Source of the DNA: an uncultured Pseudomonadota bacterium
GTDB lineage: Bacteria; Pseudomonadota; Gammaproteobacteria; Burkholderiales; Burkholderiaceae
Length of the DNA: 10,625 nucleotides
Assembly: GCA_946480245.1 (NCBI GenBank)
Contig: CAMLIZ010000160.1
Coordinates: 1 to 10,625, forward strand
Direction: 5' to 3'
In this document: positions 1-6,329 of the stretch, one piece after another
How the letters are laid out: each line of letters opens with the position of its first letter
Position numbering within the stretch: the first letter of the stretch is position 1
Position numbers and translations under genes: made by a program
The notes under the pieces: generated by a model
Seen by the model: only the letters and a program-made list of their open reading frames with translations
Told to the model about the DNA's origin: nothing
Database searches by the model: none

Positions 1-90
1 AGCCTGCTGCGAAGAAGGCTGCTGCAAAGAAGCCTGCTGCGAAGAAGGCTGCTGCGAAGAAGCCTGCTGCGAAGAAGGCCGCTGCGAAGC
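1..90 (+). repeat. 30-bp tandem repeat inside the H1-like gene
   Basis: Three consecutive 30-base units (1-30, 31-60, 61-90) are nearly identical, differing by a g/a and a t/c in the unit ends. Each unit codes for ten residues (PAAKKAAAKK in this frame), so gain or loss of a unit keeps the reading frame. The array probably continues upstream beyond the window. It is degenerate after base 90, where KRPAKKAAAKK replaces the exact unit. Confidence 0.9.
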
Positions 91-248
91 GTCCGGCCAA
101 GAAGGCCGCCGCCAAGAAGGCCCCTGCGGCTCCGACTGCCCCTGCGGCCCCTGCCCCTGCGCCTGCGGCTTCTGCGCCGGCTCCTGCAGCGAAGACCTCG
201 CTCAGCCCTGCTGCAGCGTGGCCGTTCCCGACGGGCAACAAGCCCTGA
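1..248 (+). CDS. Histone H1-like DNA-binding protein, C-terminal part (5' end outside window)
   Basis: Only the last 81 codons are visible, read from base 3 to the TGA at 246-248. The tail is almost entirely Lys, Ala and Pro: blocks of KKPAAKKAAA repeat three times, then a KRPAKKAAAKK stretch, an Ala/Pro-rich linker and the ending WPFPTGNKP. Such tails are known from bacterial histone H1-like / AlgP-type proteins, which bind DNA non-specifically through lysines and are thought to compact the nucleoid or modulate transcription. The family assignment rests on composition and the distinctive C-terminal end, because any N-terminal domain is outside the window. The repeat makes the gene prone to length change. 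A strong terminator follows 23 bases after the stop, so it looks like the end of its transcript. The gene is clearly coding; its exact role is less sure. Confidence 0.85.
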   Translation, partial: PAAKKAAAKKPAAKKAAAKKPAAKKAAAKRPAKKAAAKKAPAAPTAPAAPAPAPAASAPAPAAKTSLSPAAAWPFPTGNKP

Positions 249-271
249 GGTTCGGCCGCTCAACGGCACAC

Positions 272-298
272 AACCCGGCTTCGGCCGGGTTTTTTCTT
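272..298 (+). terminator. Intrinsic terminator of the H1-like gene
   Basis: AACCCGGC (272-279), a TTCG tetraloop (280-283) and GCCGGGTT (284-291) form a perfect 8-bp stem, followed by TTTTCTT. This is a textbook rho-independent terminator in the plus direction, 23 bases after the H1-like stop codon. It finishes only a few bases before the ATG of the next plus-strand gene. Confidence 0.93.
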
Positions 299-300
299 GC

Positions 301-612
301 ATGAACTGGCCCTGTATCCAAGCGCTTGGGGATGACCGCTCGGCATTGCTCGTTGCGGTGATTCCCAATGCGCGCCGCACGGAGGCGGTGGGTTTGCACG
401 ATGGCTGCCTGCGCATGCGCCTGGCGGCACCGGCGCTGGATGGGCGCGCGAACGAGGCCCTGATCGCATGGCTTGCACATCAGCTCGGCGTGCCGCGGCG
501 CGAGCTCGTGCTGGCGCAGGGCGCGTCGGCGCGGCGCAAGCGGCTGCTGCTGCCGGTCAGCGCGGCGCAACTCTCGAAGTGGCTGGACGGGTTGGGGCTG
601 GATGCAGCCTGA
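301..612 (+). CDS. DUF167 (YggU-family) protein
   Basis: This 103-residue protein matches the small DUF167/YggU family of unknown biochemical function, which is widespread in bacteria and usually about 95-105 residues. Visible family features are the early V-x-P-x-A-R/S segment (AVIPNARRTEAVG, about 19-31), the central RLAAPALDGRANEAL region (about 40-54) and the later LVLAQGASARRKRL region (about 69-82), where a G-x-x-x-R/K-x-K pattern is typical. The ATG at 301 gives the usual family length. It lies directly behind the terminator of the preceding gene and has no recognisable Shine-Dalgarno, so a leaderless message, read-through, or a later start is possible. The gene converges with the minus-strand coiled-coil gene, with 6 bp between stops. 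The family call is good; its function is unknown. Confidence 0.88.
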   Translation: MNWPCIQALGDDRSALLVAVIPNARRTEAVGLHDGCLRMRLAAPALDGRANEALIAWLAHQLGVPRRELVLAQGASARRKRLLLPVSAAQLSKWLDGLGLDAA

Positions 613-618
613 GCCGGG

Positions 619-960
619 CTAGAGTGGCAGTGTGTCGGCGAAGCCGTGCGCCGGGCGCTGCGGTGCGTCGCCGACGGGCGGCGACGGCACCAGCACGTCG
701 AGCTGCGCACGCACCTGCTGCTGCTCCATGGCAACGCGCTGGCGCTTCTGCAGATCGGCCACCATCTGCGTCAGCTTGTTGACCTGCTGGCGCGTCTGCA
801 GCGCCCGCACATGGTCGGCTTGACGTGCCTGCTCGCTGCGCTGCAGCTTGCCGACCAGCGCGGCCATGGCGCTTCTCGCGCGCCAGCGGCACACCAGCGT
901 GGCCAGTGCCGCGCCGGCGAGGGCGGCGGCCGCGGGCCAGAGCAGCGACGAGTCCATCAT
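619..960 (-). CDS. Small membrane-anchored coiled-coil protein, hypothetical
   Basis: I do not recognise a named family. The 113-residue product begins MMDSS and has one hydrophobic segment at about 6-24 (LLWPAAAALAGAALATLVC), followed by Arg-rich residues 25-29, suggesting an inner-membrane anchor with a cytoplasmic C-terminal part. Residues about 33-88 are rich in Gln, Arg, Lys, Ala and Leu with a heptad-like spacing typical of coiled coil. A Pro-rich tail of about 25 residues ends the protein. The gene starts 45 bp after the PfkB-family kinase on the same strand and may be the last gene of that transcript. The in-frame ATG doublet leaves the start ambiguous by one codon. Codon use looks like that of the neighbours. 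It is probably real because it is the only open frame with sensible protein character here. Confidence 0.72.
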   Translation of the reverse strand: MMDSSLLWPAAAALAGAALATLVCRWRARSAMAALVGKLQRSEQARQADHVRALQTRQQVNKLTQMVADLQKRQRVAMEQQQVRAQLDVLVPSPPVGDAPQRPAHGFADTLPL

Positions 961-1005
961 GGTGCAGCGTTTATCGGCGAGCCCGCCTCGAACTTGAGGC
1001 CGACT

Positions 1006-1914
1006 TCAGAGCCCGAGCGCCGAGCGATCGACCTGGTGGTTCTGGGGGCCAGCACTTGCGATCTTCAAGGCGCCGAGCCGATTGCCCAAGGCCGCGCACT
1101 GCGTCAGCGGCCAGCCACGCTCGAGACCGTACAGCAGCCCGGCACGGAAGGCGTCGCCGCAGCCGGTGGGATCCACCACCGCGCTGGCCGCCACGCCGGG
1201 CACCATGCTGCGCTCGCCGCGCACCCACAGCTCGCATCCCTCTGCGGCCAGCGTGACGACGATGCCCTGCACCTGGCCCACGCGGGACAACTCGGCCAGG
1301 CTCAAGCCGGTGCGGTCGCAGAGCATGCGGCCCTCGTAGTCGTTCACCGCTACCCAGCTAGCCTGCTCGACGAAGCGGCGCAGGTCGGCACCGTCGAACA
1401 TCGGCAGGCCCTGGCCCGGGTCGAACACGAAGGGGATGCGTGCCTCGGCCAATTGCTCGGCGTGCTGCAGCATCGCGTCTCGGCCGTCGGGCGCAATGAT
1501 CGCCAAGGCAATGTCGCTGCGCCGCGGCACCGCGGCGCGGTGGGCGAACGACATGGCGCCCGGGTGGAAGGCGGTGATCTGGTTGTTGTCGGTGTCTGTG
1601 ATGATGATCGCTTGTGCGGTGTAGCTGTCAGCCTCGATGCGCACGTGCGAGGTGTCCAGCCCCCAGCCGTTCAGCCGGTCGAGATAGCTCTGCCCGTCGT
1701 TGCCCAGCGTGCCCAGCACCACCGCCTGGCCTCCGAGCTGGTGCAGCGTGTAGGCGATGTTGCCCGCCGTGCCGCCGAACTCGCGGCGTAGCGTGGGCAC
1801 CAGGAACGACACGTTCAGGATATGCACCTGGTCGGGCAGGATCTGCTGCGCGAAGCGGCCGGGGAAGGTGGTGATGGTGTCGAAGGCGAGCGAACCGCAG
1901 ATCAGCGCCGGCAT
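1006..1914 (-). CDS. PfkB-family carbohydrate/nucleoside kinase (adenosine-kinase-like)
   Basis: The 302-residue protein has the ribokinase/PfkB fold signatures in order. These are a start strand LICGSLAFDTI (4-14), the substrate-binding GGTAGN (47-52), LGTLGNDG (68-74), the NDYEG element (191-195) that in this family helps position the Mg-ATP phosphates, and the signature DPTGCGDAFRAG (248-259) with the likely catalytic base Asp254 and the anion-hole segment 251-254. That segment reads GCGD here, where GAGD is the common form. The enzyme should move the ATP gamma-phosphate to a sugar or nucleoside hydroxyl. Close relatives are often annotated as adenosine kinase, but the substrate cannot be read from sequence. 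It lies 30 bp after the DUF3426 gene. The Shine-Dalgarno GGGAG is five bases before the ATG and supports this start. Confidence 0.9.
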   Translation of the reverse strand: MPALICGSLAFDTITTFPGRFAQQILPDQVHILNVSFLVPTLRREFGGTAGNIAYTLHQLGGQAVVLGTLGNDGQSYLDRLNGWGLDTSHVRIEADSYTAQAIIITDTDNNQITAFHPGAMSFAHRAAVPRRSDIALAIIAPDGRDAMLQHAEQLAEARIPFVFDPGQGLPMFDGADLRRFVEQASWVAVNDYEGRMLCDRTGLSLAELSRVGQVQGIVVTLAAEGCELWVRGERSMVPGVAASAVVDPTGCGDAFRAGLLYGLERGWPLTQCAALGNRLGALKIASAGPQNHQVDRSALGL

Positions 1915-1919
1915 GGCGT

Positions 1920-1924
1920 CTCCC
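1920..1924 (-). promoter_or_regulatory. Shine-Dalgarno of the PfkB-family kinase
   Basis: On the minus strand the sequence reads GGGAG, then ACGCC, then ATG. It is the clearest ribosome-binding site in the left half of the window. It fixes the kinase start at 1914 in the 30-bp gap after the upstream gene. Confidence 0.7.
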
Positions 1925-1944
1925 AGGCAAAGGGTTGAGAAAGG

Positions 1945-2976
1945 TCAGGGATAGAACAAGTCGACGGTATAGCCTGCGATGGCCGCGTCGCCCACGCCGA
2001 GCAACGCCTGCAACGACAGCTCGGCACCGGCGCCGATGCTGTCCTGGTGCGCGCCAAGTTCGCTGGCGGTCAGCACCTTGCGCGCCACCACGCTGCCCAG
2101 CGCATTCGTGAGCGTGAGTTCCACGGCCGGTAGCAGCACGGTCGTCTGGCCGTGGTTGCGCAACACCACCGATAGCTTGTACTGGCCTGGCACGGCGAGC
2201 TGCGTCAGCCCGCTGGCGTCCACCGACAAGCGTTCGAGCCGGCGTGGCGGCAGGATGCGGCAATCGAGCGCAGCGCAGAGTGGGTCCAGCACCACGCGCG
2301 ACTCGGGCCAGCGTGCAGCGAACTCAGCGCGCCAGTGGACACCCACCTGACCCAGCAGCCCGAGCGTGGACAGCACGAGCAGCAGCGCCAGCGTGACGCG
2401 CACCGCGGGCCGGTTCCAGCGGGCCGCCTGCTCTGCCTCGCGAATGAAGCGCGGCGGCGGCAGGTCCGTGGCGGAAGTGTGCGGCGGCTCGAAGGCGGAC
2501 GGCATCGGCTCGAGCTGCGACGCGCCGAACACTTCCAGGTCTTCCTCTTCCTCGTCGAGCAGGTCTTCGTTGAAGCGGGCATCTTCGAACCCCGTGTCCT
2601 CGGCGGTCGGCTCGTCCGGGGCCGTGGTGTCGAGCGAGGCGGTGCGCAGCAGCGGCTGAGTGGACAGCGCCGAAGGGTCGCTGTCGATGCCCTCGTCCCC
2701 CGCTACCGCGCGTTCGGGCTCGGGTGCCGGCGCGGGGCGCGGTGCTGGTGTGGAACCGGGTGGCACCGGCAGCGTGGCGTCCCAGGTCTTGGGCGCTTCC
2801 GAAGCTTGCGGCGGCCAGGGCGGCGGCGCTTCGCGCTCCAGGTCGAACAGGTTCTGCAGCGCGTTGAACACCTGCTGACAGCGCCCGCAACGCACCCAGC
2901 CTTCGGAGACCTTGAGCTGGTCCTGCACGACCCGGAAGATCGTGCCGCAGGCGGTGCAACGGGTGGCGAGGCTCAT
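1945..2976 (-). CDS. Zinc-ribbon (MJ0042-type) and DUF3426 membrane protein
   Basis: The 343-residue protein starts with a zinc ribbon using Cys7, Cys10, Cys30 and Cys33 (TRCTACGTIFRV ... RCGRCQQVFNA). This is the arrangement of the MJ0042 family zinc finger. A long Pro/Ala/acidic linker follows (about 46-180, including a DEEEEDLE run at about 141-148). A single membrane segment lies at about 191-212, and the C-terminal domain (about 213-343) matches DUF3426, including the paired cysteines 234 and 239 (LCAALDCRI). The expected topology is a zinc ribbon in the cytoplasm and DUF3426 in the periplasm. Function is unknown. The ATG is 4 bp past the prmA stop, so translational coupling is likely. 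Association with prmA is common in betaproteobacteria (from memory). Confidence 0.9.
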   Translation of the reverse strand: MSLATRCTACGTIFRVVQDQLKVSEGWVRCGRCQQVFNALQNLFDLEREAPPPWPPQASEAPKTWDATLPVPPGSTPAPRPAPAPEPERAVAGDEGIDSDPSALSTQPLLRTASLDTTAPDEPTAEDTGFEDARFNEDLLDEEEEDLEVFGASQLEPMPSAFEPPHTSATDLPPPRFIREAEQAARWNRPAVRVTLALLLVLSTLGLLGQVGVHWRAEFAARWPESRVVLDPLCAALDCRILPPRRLERLSVDASGLTQLAVPGQYKLSVVLRNHGQTTVLLPAVELTLTNALGSVVARKVLTASELGAHQDSIGAGAELSLQALLGVGDAAIAGYTVDLFYP

Positions 2977-2980
2977 CGCG

Positions 2981-3886
2981 TCATGCAGGAGCCGCGGTGG
3001 CGGTCATCAGGATCCAGCCATCTTCCTGGTCGCTGACCTCGAGCGCGACCCACGGCGCGTACGCGCTCTTCAGCTCGTCGGCCTGTCGTTCCAGGATGCC
3101 GGCCAGAACGAGCTGCCCACCGGGCGCGAGGAAGCTGCACAGCAGCGGCGCCAGCAGCTTCAGCGGTGTGGCGAGGATGTTGGCCAGCACCAGCGGGTAG
3201 GTGCCGCGGGCGAGATCCGGGCCGCCCGCCGCAAGCGCCACTGCGTTGGCCTGTGCATTGGCGAGCGTGGCGGTGATGGCGGCGGGATCGATGTCGACTG
3301 CCTCGATCTGCCGCGCACCGTGCAGTGCGGCACCGATGGCGAGGATGCCCGAGCCGCAGCCGTAGTCCAGCACGCGCTGCCAGGCGCTCGCGCAGGCCGG
3401 CGCTTGGCGCGCAATCCACCGCAGGCACATGCGCGTGGTGGGATGTGTGCCGGTGCCGAAGGCCAGGCCAGGATCGAGCCGAATCACCTGCCGCGCGGCA
3501 GCCGGCGGCTGATGCCAGCTGGGCACGATCCAGAACTGTTCTGTGACCGGTACCGGGTCGAACTGCGACTGTGTCAGGCGCACCCAGTCCTGGTCGGGCA
3601 ACGGTTGCAGCGAACGCAGTTGCACACCCGCAGCCCACTCCTGCGCCAGCAGCAGCGTGGCCGCGTCGGTGGCCTGCGCTTCACCGGCGAACAGCGCCTT
3701 CAGCGTGGAGTGCGCCCAGGCCGGACGCGGCGGCGGCATGCCCGGCTCGCCGAACAGCGCGTGCTCGGCCTCGGTGTCGGCGTCGGCGTCCTCCACCGAC
3801 ACCGAGACCGCGTCCAGTTCGTTCATCAGCGCCTCGGACACCGGCTCCACCAGGGCCTCGGGCGCGAACAGGACGAGCTCGAACAT
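2981..3886 (-). CDS. prmA: Ribosomal protein L11 methyltransferase
   Basis: PrmA trimethylates ribosomal protein L11 at several amino groups using S-adenosylmethionine. The 301-residue length is close to the usual 290-300. The N-terminal L11-recognition domain covers roughly 1-125, and residues about 28-50 hold an acidic stretch (SVSVEDADADTEAEH). The catalytic domain shows the PrmA hallmark DPGLAFGTGTHPTT (138-151), the SAM-binding loop LDYGCGSG (173-180), an acidic end of strand 2 (VDID, 197-200) and the motif IV-like LANIL (234-238). It follows accC by 7 bp and precedes the zinc-ribbon gene by 4 bp, so it lies in the middle of the aroQ-accBC operon. No anomaly was seen. Confidence 0.97.
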   Translation of the reverse strand: MFELVLFAPEALVEPVSEALMNELDAVSVSVEDADADTEAEHALFGEPGMPPPRPAWAHSTLKALFAGEAQATDAATLLLAQEWAAGVQLRSLQPLPDQDWVRLTQSQFDPVPVTEQFWIVPSWHQPPAAARQVIRLDPGLAFGTGTHPTTRMCLRWIARQAPACASAWQRVLDYGCGSGILAIGAALHGARQIEAVDIDPAAITATLANAQANAVALAAGGPDLARGTYPLVLANILATPLKLLAPLLCSFLAPGGQLVLAGILERQADELKSAYAPWVALEVSDQEDGWILMTATAAPA

Positions 3887-3893
3887 CGCCGTG

Positions 3894-5243
3894 CTACCGG
3901 TTGTGCTGGCCGAGCCAGCCTTCGAGGTAGTGGATGCTGGTGCCGCCCTCGGCGAACTTCGGGTCGACCATCAGCTCGCGATGCAGCGGGATGTTGGTCT
4001 GGATGCCCTCGACCACCGTCTCGGACAACGCCGTGCGCATGCGCGCCAGCGCCTGCTCGCGGGTGTCGCCGTGCACGATGATCTTGCCGATCATCGAGTC
4101 GTAGTTGGGCGGCACGAAGTAGTTGGTGTAGGCATGCGAGTCGACGCGCACGCCGGGGCCGCCGGGCGGGTGCCACATGGTGATGCGGCCGGGCGATGGG
4201 GTGAACTTGTACGGATCCTCGGCATTCACCCGGCACTCGAGCGCGTGGCCACGCATCTGGATGTTCTTTTGCGTGAACGGCAGCTTTTCGCCGGCGGCAA
4301 TGCGGATCTGCATCTGCACGATGTCGATGCCGGTCACCAACTCGGTCACCGGATGTTCCACCTGCACGCGGGTGTTCATCTCGATGAAGTAGAACTCGCC
4401 GTCCTCGTACAGGAACTCGAAGGTGCCGGCGCCCCGGTAGCCCAGGCGCTTGCAGGCTGCGGCGCAGCGCTCGCCGATGCGCTCGATCACACGCCGCGGA
4501 ATGCCGGGCGCCGGCGCTTCCTCGATGATCTTCTGGTGGCGACGCTGCATCGAGCAGTCGCGCTCGCCCAGCCACACGGCGTTCTTGTGCTCGTCGGCGA
4601 GGACCTGGATCTCGATGTGCCGGGGGTTCTCAAGGAACTTCTCCATGTAGACCTGCGGATTGCCGAAGGCGGCTCCCGCCTCGGCGCGCGTGGTCTGCAC
4701 CGCGTGGATCAGGGCGGCCTCGGTGTGCACGACCCGCATGCCGCGGCCGCCACCGCCGCCGGCTGCCTTGATGATCACCGGGTAGCCCACCGTGCGCGCG
4801 ATGCGGATGATCTCCTTCGGGTCCTCGGGCAGTGCACCCTCAGAGCCCGGCACGCACGGCACGCCGGCCTTGATCATCGACTGCTTGGCCGACACCTTGT
4901 CGCCCATCGTGCGGATCGCTTCCGGCGTGGGGCCGATGAAGACGAAGCCGCTCTTCTCCACGCGCTCGGCGAAGTCGGCGTTCTCACTCAGAAAGCCGTA
5001 GCCCGGGTGGATGGCCTCGGCGTCGCTGACCTCCGCGGTGGAGATGATCGCGGGCATGTTGAGGTAGCTCTGCGCGGACGCGGCCGGCCCGATGCACACC
5101 GCCTCGTCGGCCAGCTTGACGTACTTGGCGTCGCGGTCGGCCTCCGAATAGACGACGACCGACTTCACGCCCATCTCGCGGCAGGCGCGCTGGATTCGCA
5201 GCGCGATCTCGCCTCGATTGGCGATCAGGATCTTCTTAAACAT
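3894..5243 (-). CDS. accC: Biotin carboxylase subunit of acetyl-CoA carboxylase
   Basis: AccC carboxylates the biotin carried by AccB with ATP and bicarbonate, the first half-reaction of malonyl-CoA synthesis. The 449-residue length equals that of the E. coli enzyme, and key residues fall at the same numbers. They are Lys116 and Lys159, the glycine-rich ATP loop GGGGGRGM (162-169), His209/Glu211 (HIEIQ), Lys238 (HQKIIEEAP), Glu276, Glu288, Asn290, the Arg292-Val-Gln-Val-Glu296 active site ([12 protein letters not shown]) and Arg338. The start [14 protein letters not shown] is the standard family N-terminus. The gene begins 8 bp after the accB stop with AAGG of the Shine-Dalgarno overlapping the accB TAA codon, which implies coupled translation of the two subunits. 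The carboxyltransferase subunits accA and accD are not in this window. Confidence 0.99.
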   Translation of the reverse strand: MFKKILIANRGEIALRIQRACREMGVKSVVVYSEADRDAKYVKLADEAVCIGPAASAQSYLNMPAIISTAEVSDAEAIHPGYGFLSENADFAERVEKSGFVFIGPTPEAIRTMGDKVSAKQSMIKAGVPCVPGSEGALPEDPKEIIRIARTVGYPVIIKAAGGGGGRGMRVVHTEAALIHAVQTTRAEAGAAFGNPQVYMEKFLENPRHIEIQVLADEHKNAVWLGERDCSMQRRHQKIIEEAPAPGIPRRVIERIGERCAAACKRLGYRGAGTFEFLYEDGEFYFIEMNTRVQVEHPVTELVTGIDIVQMQIRIAAGEKLPFTQKNIQMRGHALECRVNAEDPYKFTPSPGRITMWHPPGGPGVRVDSHAYTNYFVPPNYDSMIGKIIVHGDTREQALARMRTALSETVVEGIQTNIPLHRELMVDPKFAEGGTSIHYLEGWLGQHNR

Positions 5244-5251
5244 CGCCCGCC

Positions 5252-5704
5252 TTACTCGATCACGAACAGCGGCTGACCGAACTCGACCGCCTGGCCGTTC
5301 TCGCAGAGGATCTTGGTGACGGTGCCGGCCTTGTCGGCCTCGATCTCGTTCATGATCTTCATCGCCTCGATGATGCAGATCGGCTCGCCTTCCTTCACCT
5401 GCGTGCCGATCTCGGCAAACGGCTTGGCGCCGGGGCTCGACGACCGGTAGAAGGTTCCCACCATGGGCGACTTCACCACATGGCCCGTCTCTGCCGGTGG
5501 TGCTTCCGGCGCCGAGGCGAGCGGGGCAGCCGGTGCCGCGGCGGCCACCAGCGTCTGCGGGGCCGCCTGCATCACCATCTGTTGGGGCGGGCGGAGATCG
5601 GCCTTCACGATGCGCACCTTGCCGTCGGCTTCGGTGATCTCGAGCTCGGATATGTTGGACTCCGACACGAGGTCGATCAGGGTCTTCAGCTTGCGCAGGT
5701 CCAT
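5252..5704 (-). CDS. accB: Biotin carboxyl carrier protein of acetyl-CoA carboxylase
   Basis: The 150-residue protein carries biotin between the carboxylase (AccC) and carboxyltransferase subunits. The N-terminal helical segment [23 protein letters not shown] is typical and probably interacts with AccC. An Ala/Pro-rich flexible linker lies at about 38-73. The biotinyl domain occupies about 76-150, with EAMKIMNE at 113-120, where Lys116 is the biotin attachment site. The [17 protein letters not shown] segment (80-96) contains the protruding thumb found in bacterial AccB. The start ATG has GGAGA at 5714-5718, about nine bases upstream. It is 73 bp downstream of aroQ, and that gap holds a strong GC-rich hairpin. 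Confidence 0.98.
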   Translation of the reverse strand: MDLRKLKTLIDLVSESNISELEITEADGKVRIVKADLRPPQQMVMQAAPQTLVAAAAPAAPLASAPEAPPAETGHVVKSPMVGTFYRSSSPGAKPFAEIGTQVKEGEPICIIEAMKIMNEIEADKAGTVTKILCENGQAVEFGQPLFVIE

Positions 5705-5713
5705 GCGAAAGAT

Positions 5714-5718
5714 TCTCC
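5714..5718 (-). promoter_or_regulatory. Shine-Dalgarno of accB
   Basis: On the minus strand CTGGAGAA precedes the accB ATG, with about nine bases between GGAGA and the start codon. It supports the accB start at 5704. It lies close behind the inter-gene hairpin (5737-5764). Confidence 0.6.
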
Positions 5719-5736
5719 AGCGTGGTCGTTGTGGCG

Positions 5737-5764
5737 CCGCCGCGCGCTGCCGGCGCGCGGGCGG
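5737..5764 (-). promoter_or_regulatory. GC-rich hairpin between aroQ and accB
   Basis: CCGCCGCGCGC (5737-5747) pairs with GCGCGCGGGCGG (5753-5764), giving an 11-bp stem with one bulged G and a 5-base loop. On the minus strand no U run follows, so it is not a standard terminator. It may be an RNA stability or processing element or a partial attenuator controlling how much accBC is made relative to aroQ. High GC content makes chance stems more likely, so the role is inference only. Confidence 0.5.
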
Positions 5765-5777
5765 TGGCCGGGGGAAG

Positions 5778-6218
5778 TCAGGCGCTGCGGGGGCGCGCCA
5801 GCAGGTACTGCAGCGCCAGCCGGTAACCGGCGGCGCCGAGCCCGCAGACCACGCCTTCGGCGAGGTCGGAAAAGTAGGAGTGGTGTCGGAAGGGCTCTCG
5901 CCGATGGATGTTCGACAAGTGCACTTCGACGAAAGGCAGCGCCACCGCCGCCATGGCGTCTCGCAACGCGACGCTCGTGTGCGTCAGGCCGGCCGGATTG
6001 ATGATGATGGCGCCGGTGCCGTCGCTGCGGGCCGCATGCACCCGGTCGATCAAGGCGCCTTCATGATTGCTTTGAAAGCTCTCCAGGGCTTGCCCTGCTT
6101 CTGTCGCGATCTTGGTGAGTTCTGCGTCGATCTCGGCCAGCGTAACGGAGCCGTAGACACCCGGCTCGCGCGTGCCTAGCAAGTTGAGGTTCGGACCGTG
6201 CAGCACCAGGATCGACAT
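5778..6218 (-). CDS. aroQ: Type II 3-dehydroquinate dehydratase
   Basis: AroQ dehydrates 3-dehydroquinate to 3-dehydroshikimate, the third step of the shikimate pathway; AroE, encoded elsewhere in this window, catalyses the next step. The 146-residue protein has the family hallmarks. These are [16 protein letters not shown] (8-23) with Arg17 and the catalytic Tyr22, NPAGLTHTS (74-82) with Asn74, VEVHLSN (97-103) with the catalytic His100, and Arg111. The open frame runs further upstream to an ATG at 6305, but the added residues do not resemble the family, and [10 protein letters not shown] is the normal N-terminus, so 6218 is chosen. The Shine-Dalgarno is weak (GAAG, about six bases upstream). 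It is the first gene of a probable aroQ-accB-accC-prmA-DUF3426-kinase transcript. Confidence 0.97.
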   Translation of the reverse strand: MSILVLHGPNLNLLGTREPGVYGSVTLAEIDAELTKIATEAGQALESFQSNHEGALIDRVHAARSDGTGAIIINPAGLTHTSVALRDAMAAVALPFVEVHLSNIHRREPFRHHSYFSDLAEGVVCGLGAAGYRLALQYLLARPRSA

Positions 6219-6233
6219 CAGCGCTTCGCGGAT

Positions 6234-6248
6234 GGGCCGCGACGGCCC
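6234..6248 (-). promoter_or_regulatory. Small hairpin in the aroQ 5' leader
   Basis: GGGCCG (6234-6239), a CGA loop and CGGCCC (6243-6248) form a perfect 6-bp inverted repeat beginning 16 bases upstream of the aroQ ATG. It is not followed by a U run. It could affect translation initiation or mRNA stability, but with this GC content it could be chance. Confidence 0.35.
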
Positions 6249-6273
6249 GACTCCAAGATGTAAGAAGGCCCGG

Positions 6274-6279
6274 ACTTTA
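6274..6279 (-). promoter_or_regulatory. Possible -10 element upstream of aroQ (weak)
   Basis: The minus strand reads TAAAGT here (four of six bases match TATAAT), about 55 bases before the aroQ ATG. With a 16-base spacer, TGGCAA would stand at the -35 position, matching the consensus at only three of six bases. It is the best promoter candidate I see in the 111-bp aroQ upstream gap, but it is weak. Confidence 0.25.
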
Positions 6280-6309
6280 CGCCTTTTGCCCGCGGTTGCC
6301 AGCAACTTG

Positions 6310-6328
6310 ACACGAATTTAATTCGTGT
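6310..6328. promoter_or_regulatory. Perfect 19-bp AT-rich palindrome, possible operator
   Basis: ACACGAATT (6310-6318), a central T and AATTCGTGT (6320-6328) make a perfect inverted repeat with 9-base arms in otherwise GC-rich DNA. It begins one base beyond the TAG of the TlpA-like gene, in the gap before aroQ. No U run follows on the minus strand, so it is not a classical terminator. Its size and symmetry fit a binding site for a dimeric regulator. The inner AATTTAATT resembles the core of MarR/OhrR-type sites, but the outer bases differ. It could control aroQ-accBC, or stabilise the 3' end of the TlpA transcript. Confidence 0.5.
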
Positions 6329-6329
6329 T

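Noticed and set aside
1..90. CRISPR-like appearance of regular 30-bp repeats
   Set aside because: There are no unique spacers; the units are directly adjacent and encode a Lys/Ala/Pro protein tail in one frame.
646..1791. A 381-codon plus-strand open frame across the small coiled-coil gene and the kinase
   Set aside because: It is a shadow frame: the PfkB signatures on the minus strand are unambiguous and the plus translation shows no family features.
3543..5276. A 577-codon plus-strand open frame across prmA and accC
   Set aside because: It is the antisense shadow of two certain genes in GC-rich DNA; its translation is rich in His, Arg and Val with no domain, and accC residues are conserved on the other strand.
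6219..6305. Longer aroQ start at 6305 adding 29 residues
   Set aside because: The extra residues are basic and unlike the family; type II dehydroquinases begin at or near the [13 protein letters not shown] segment.
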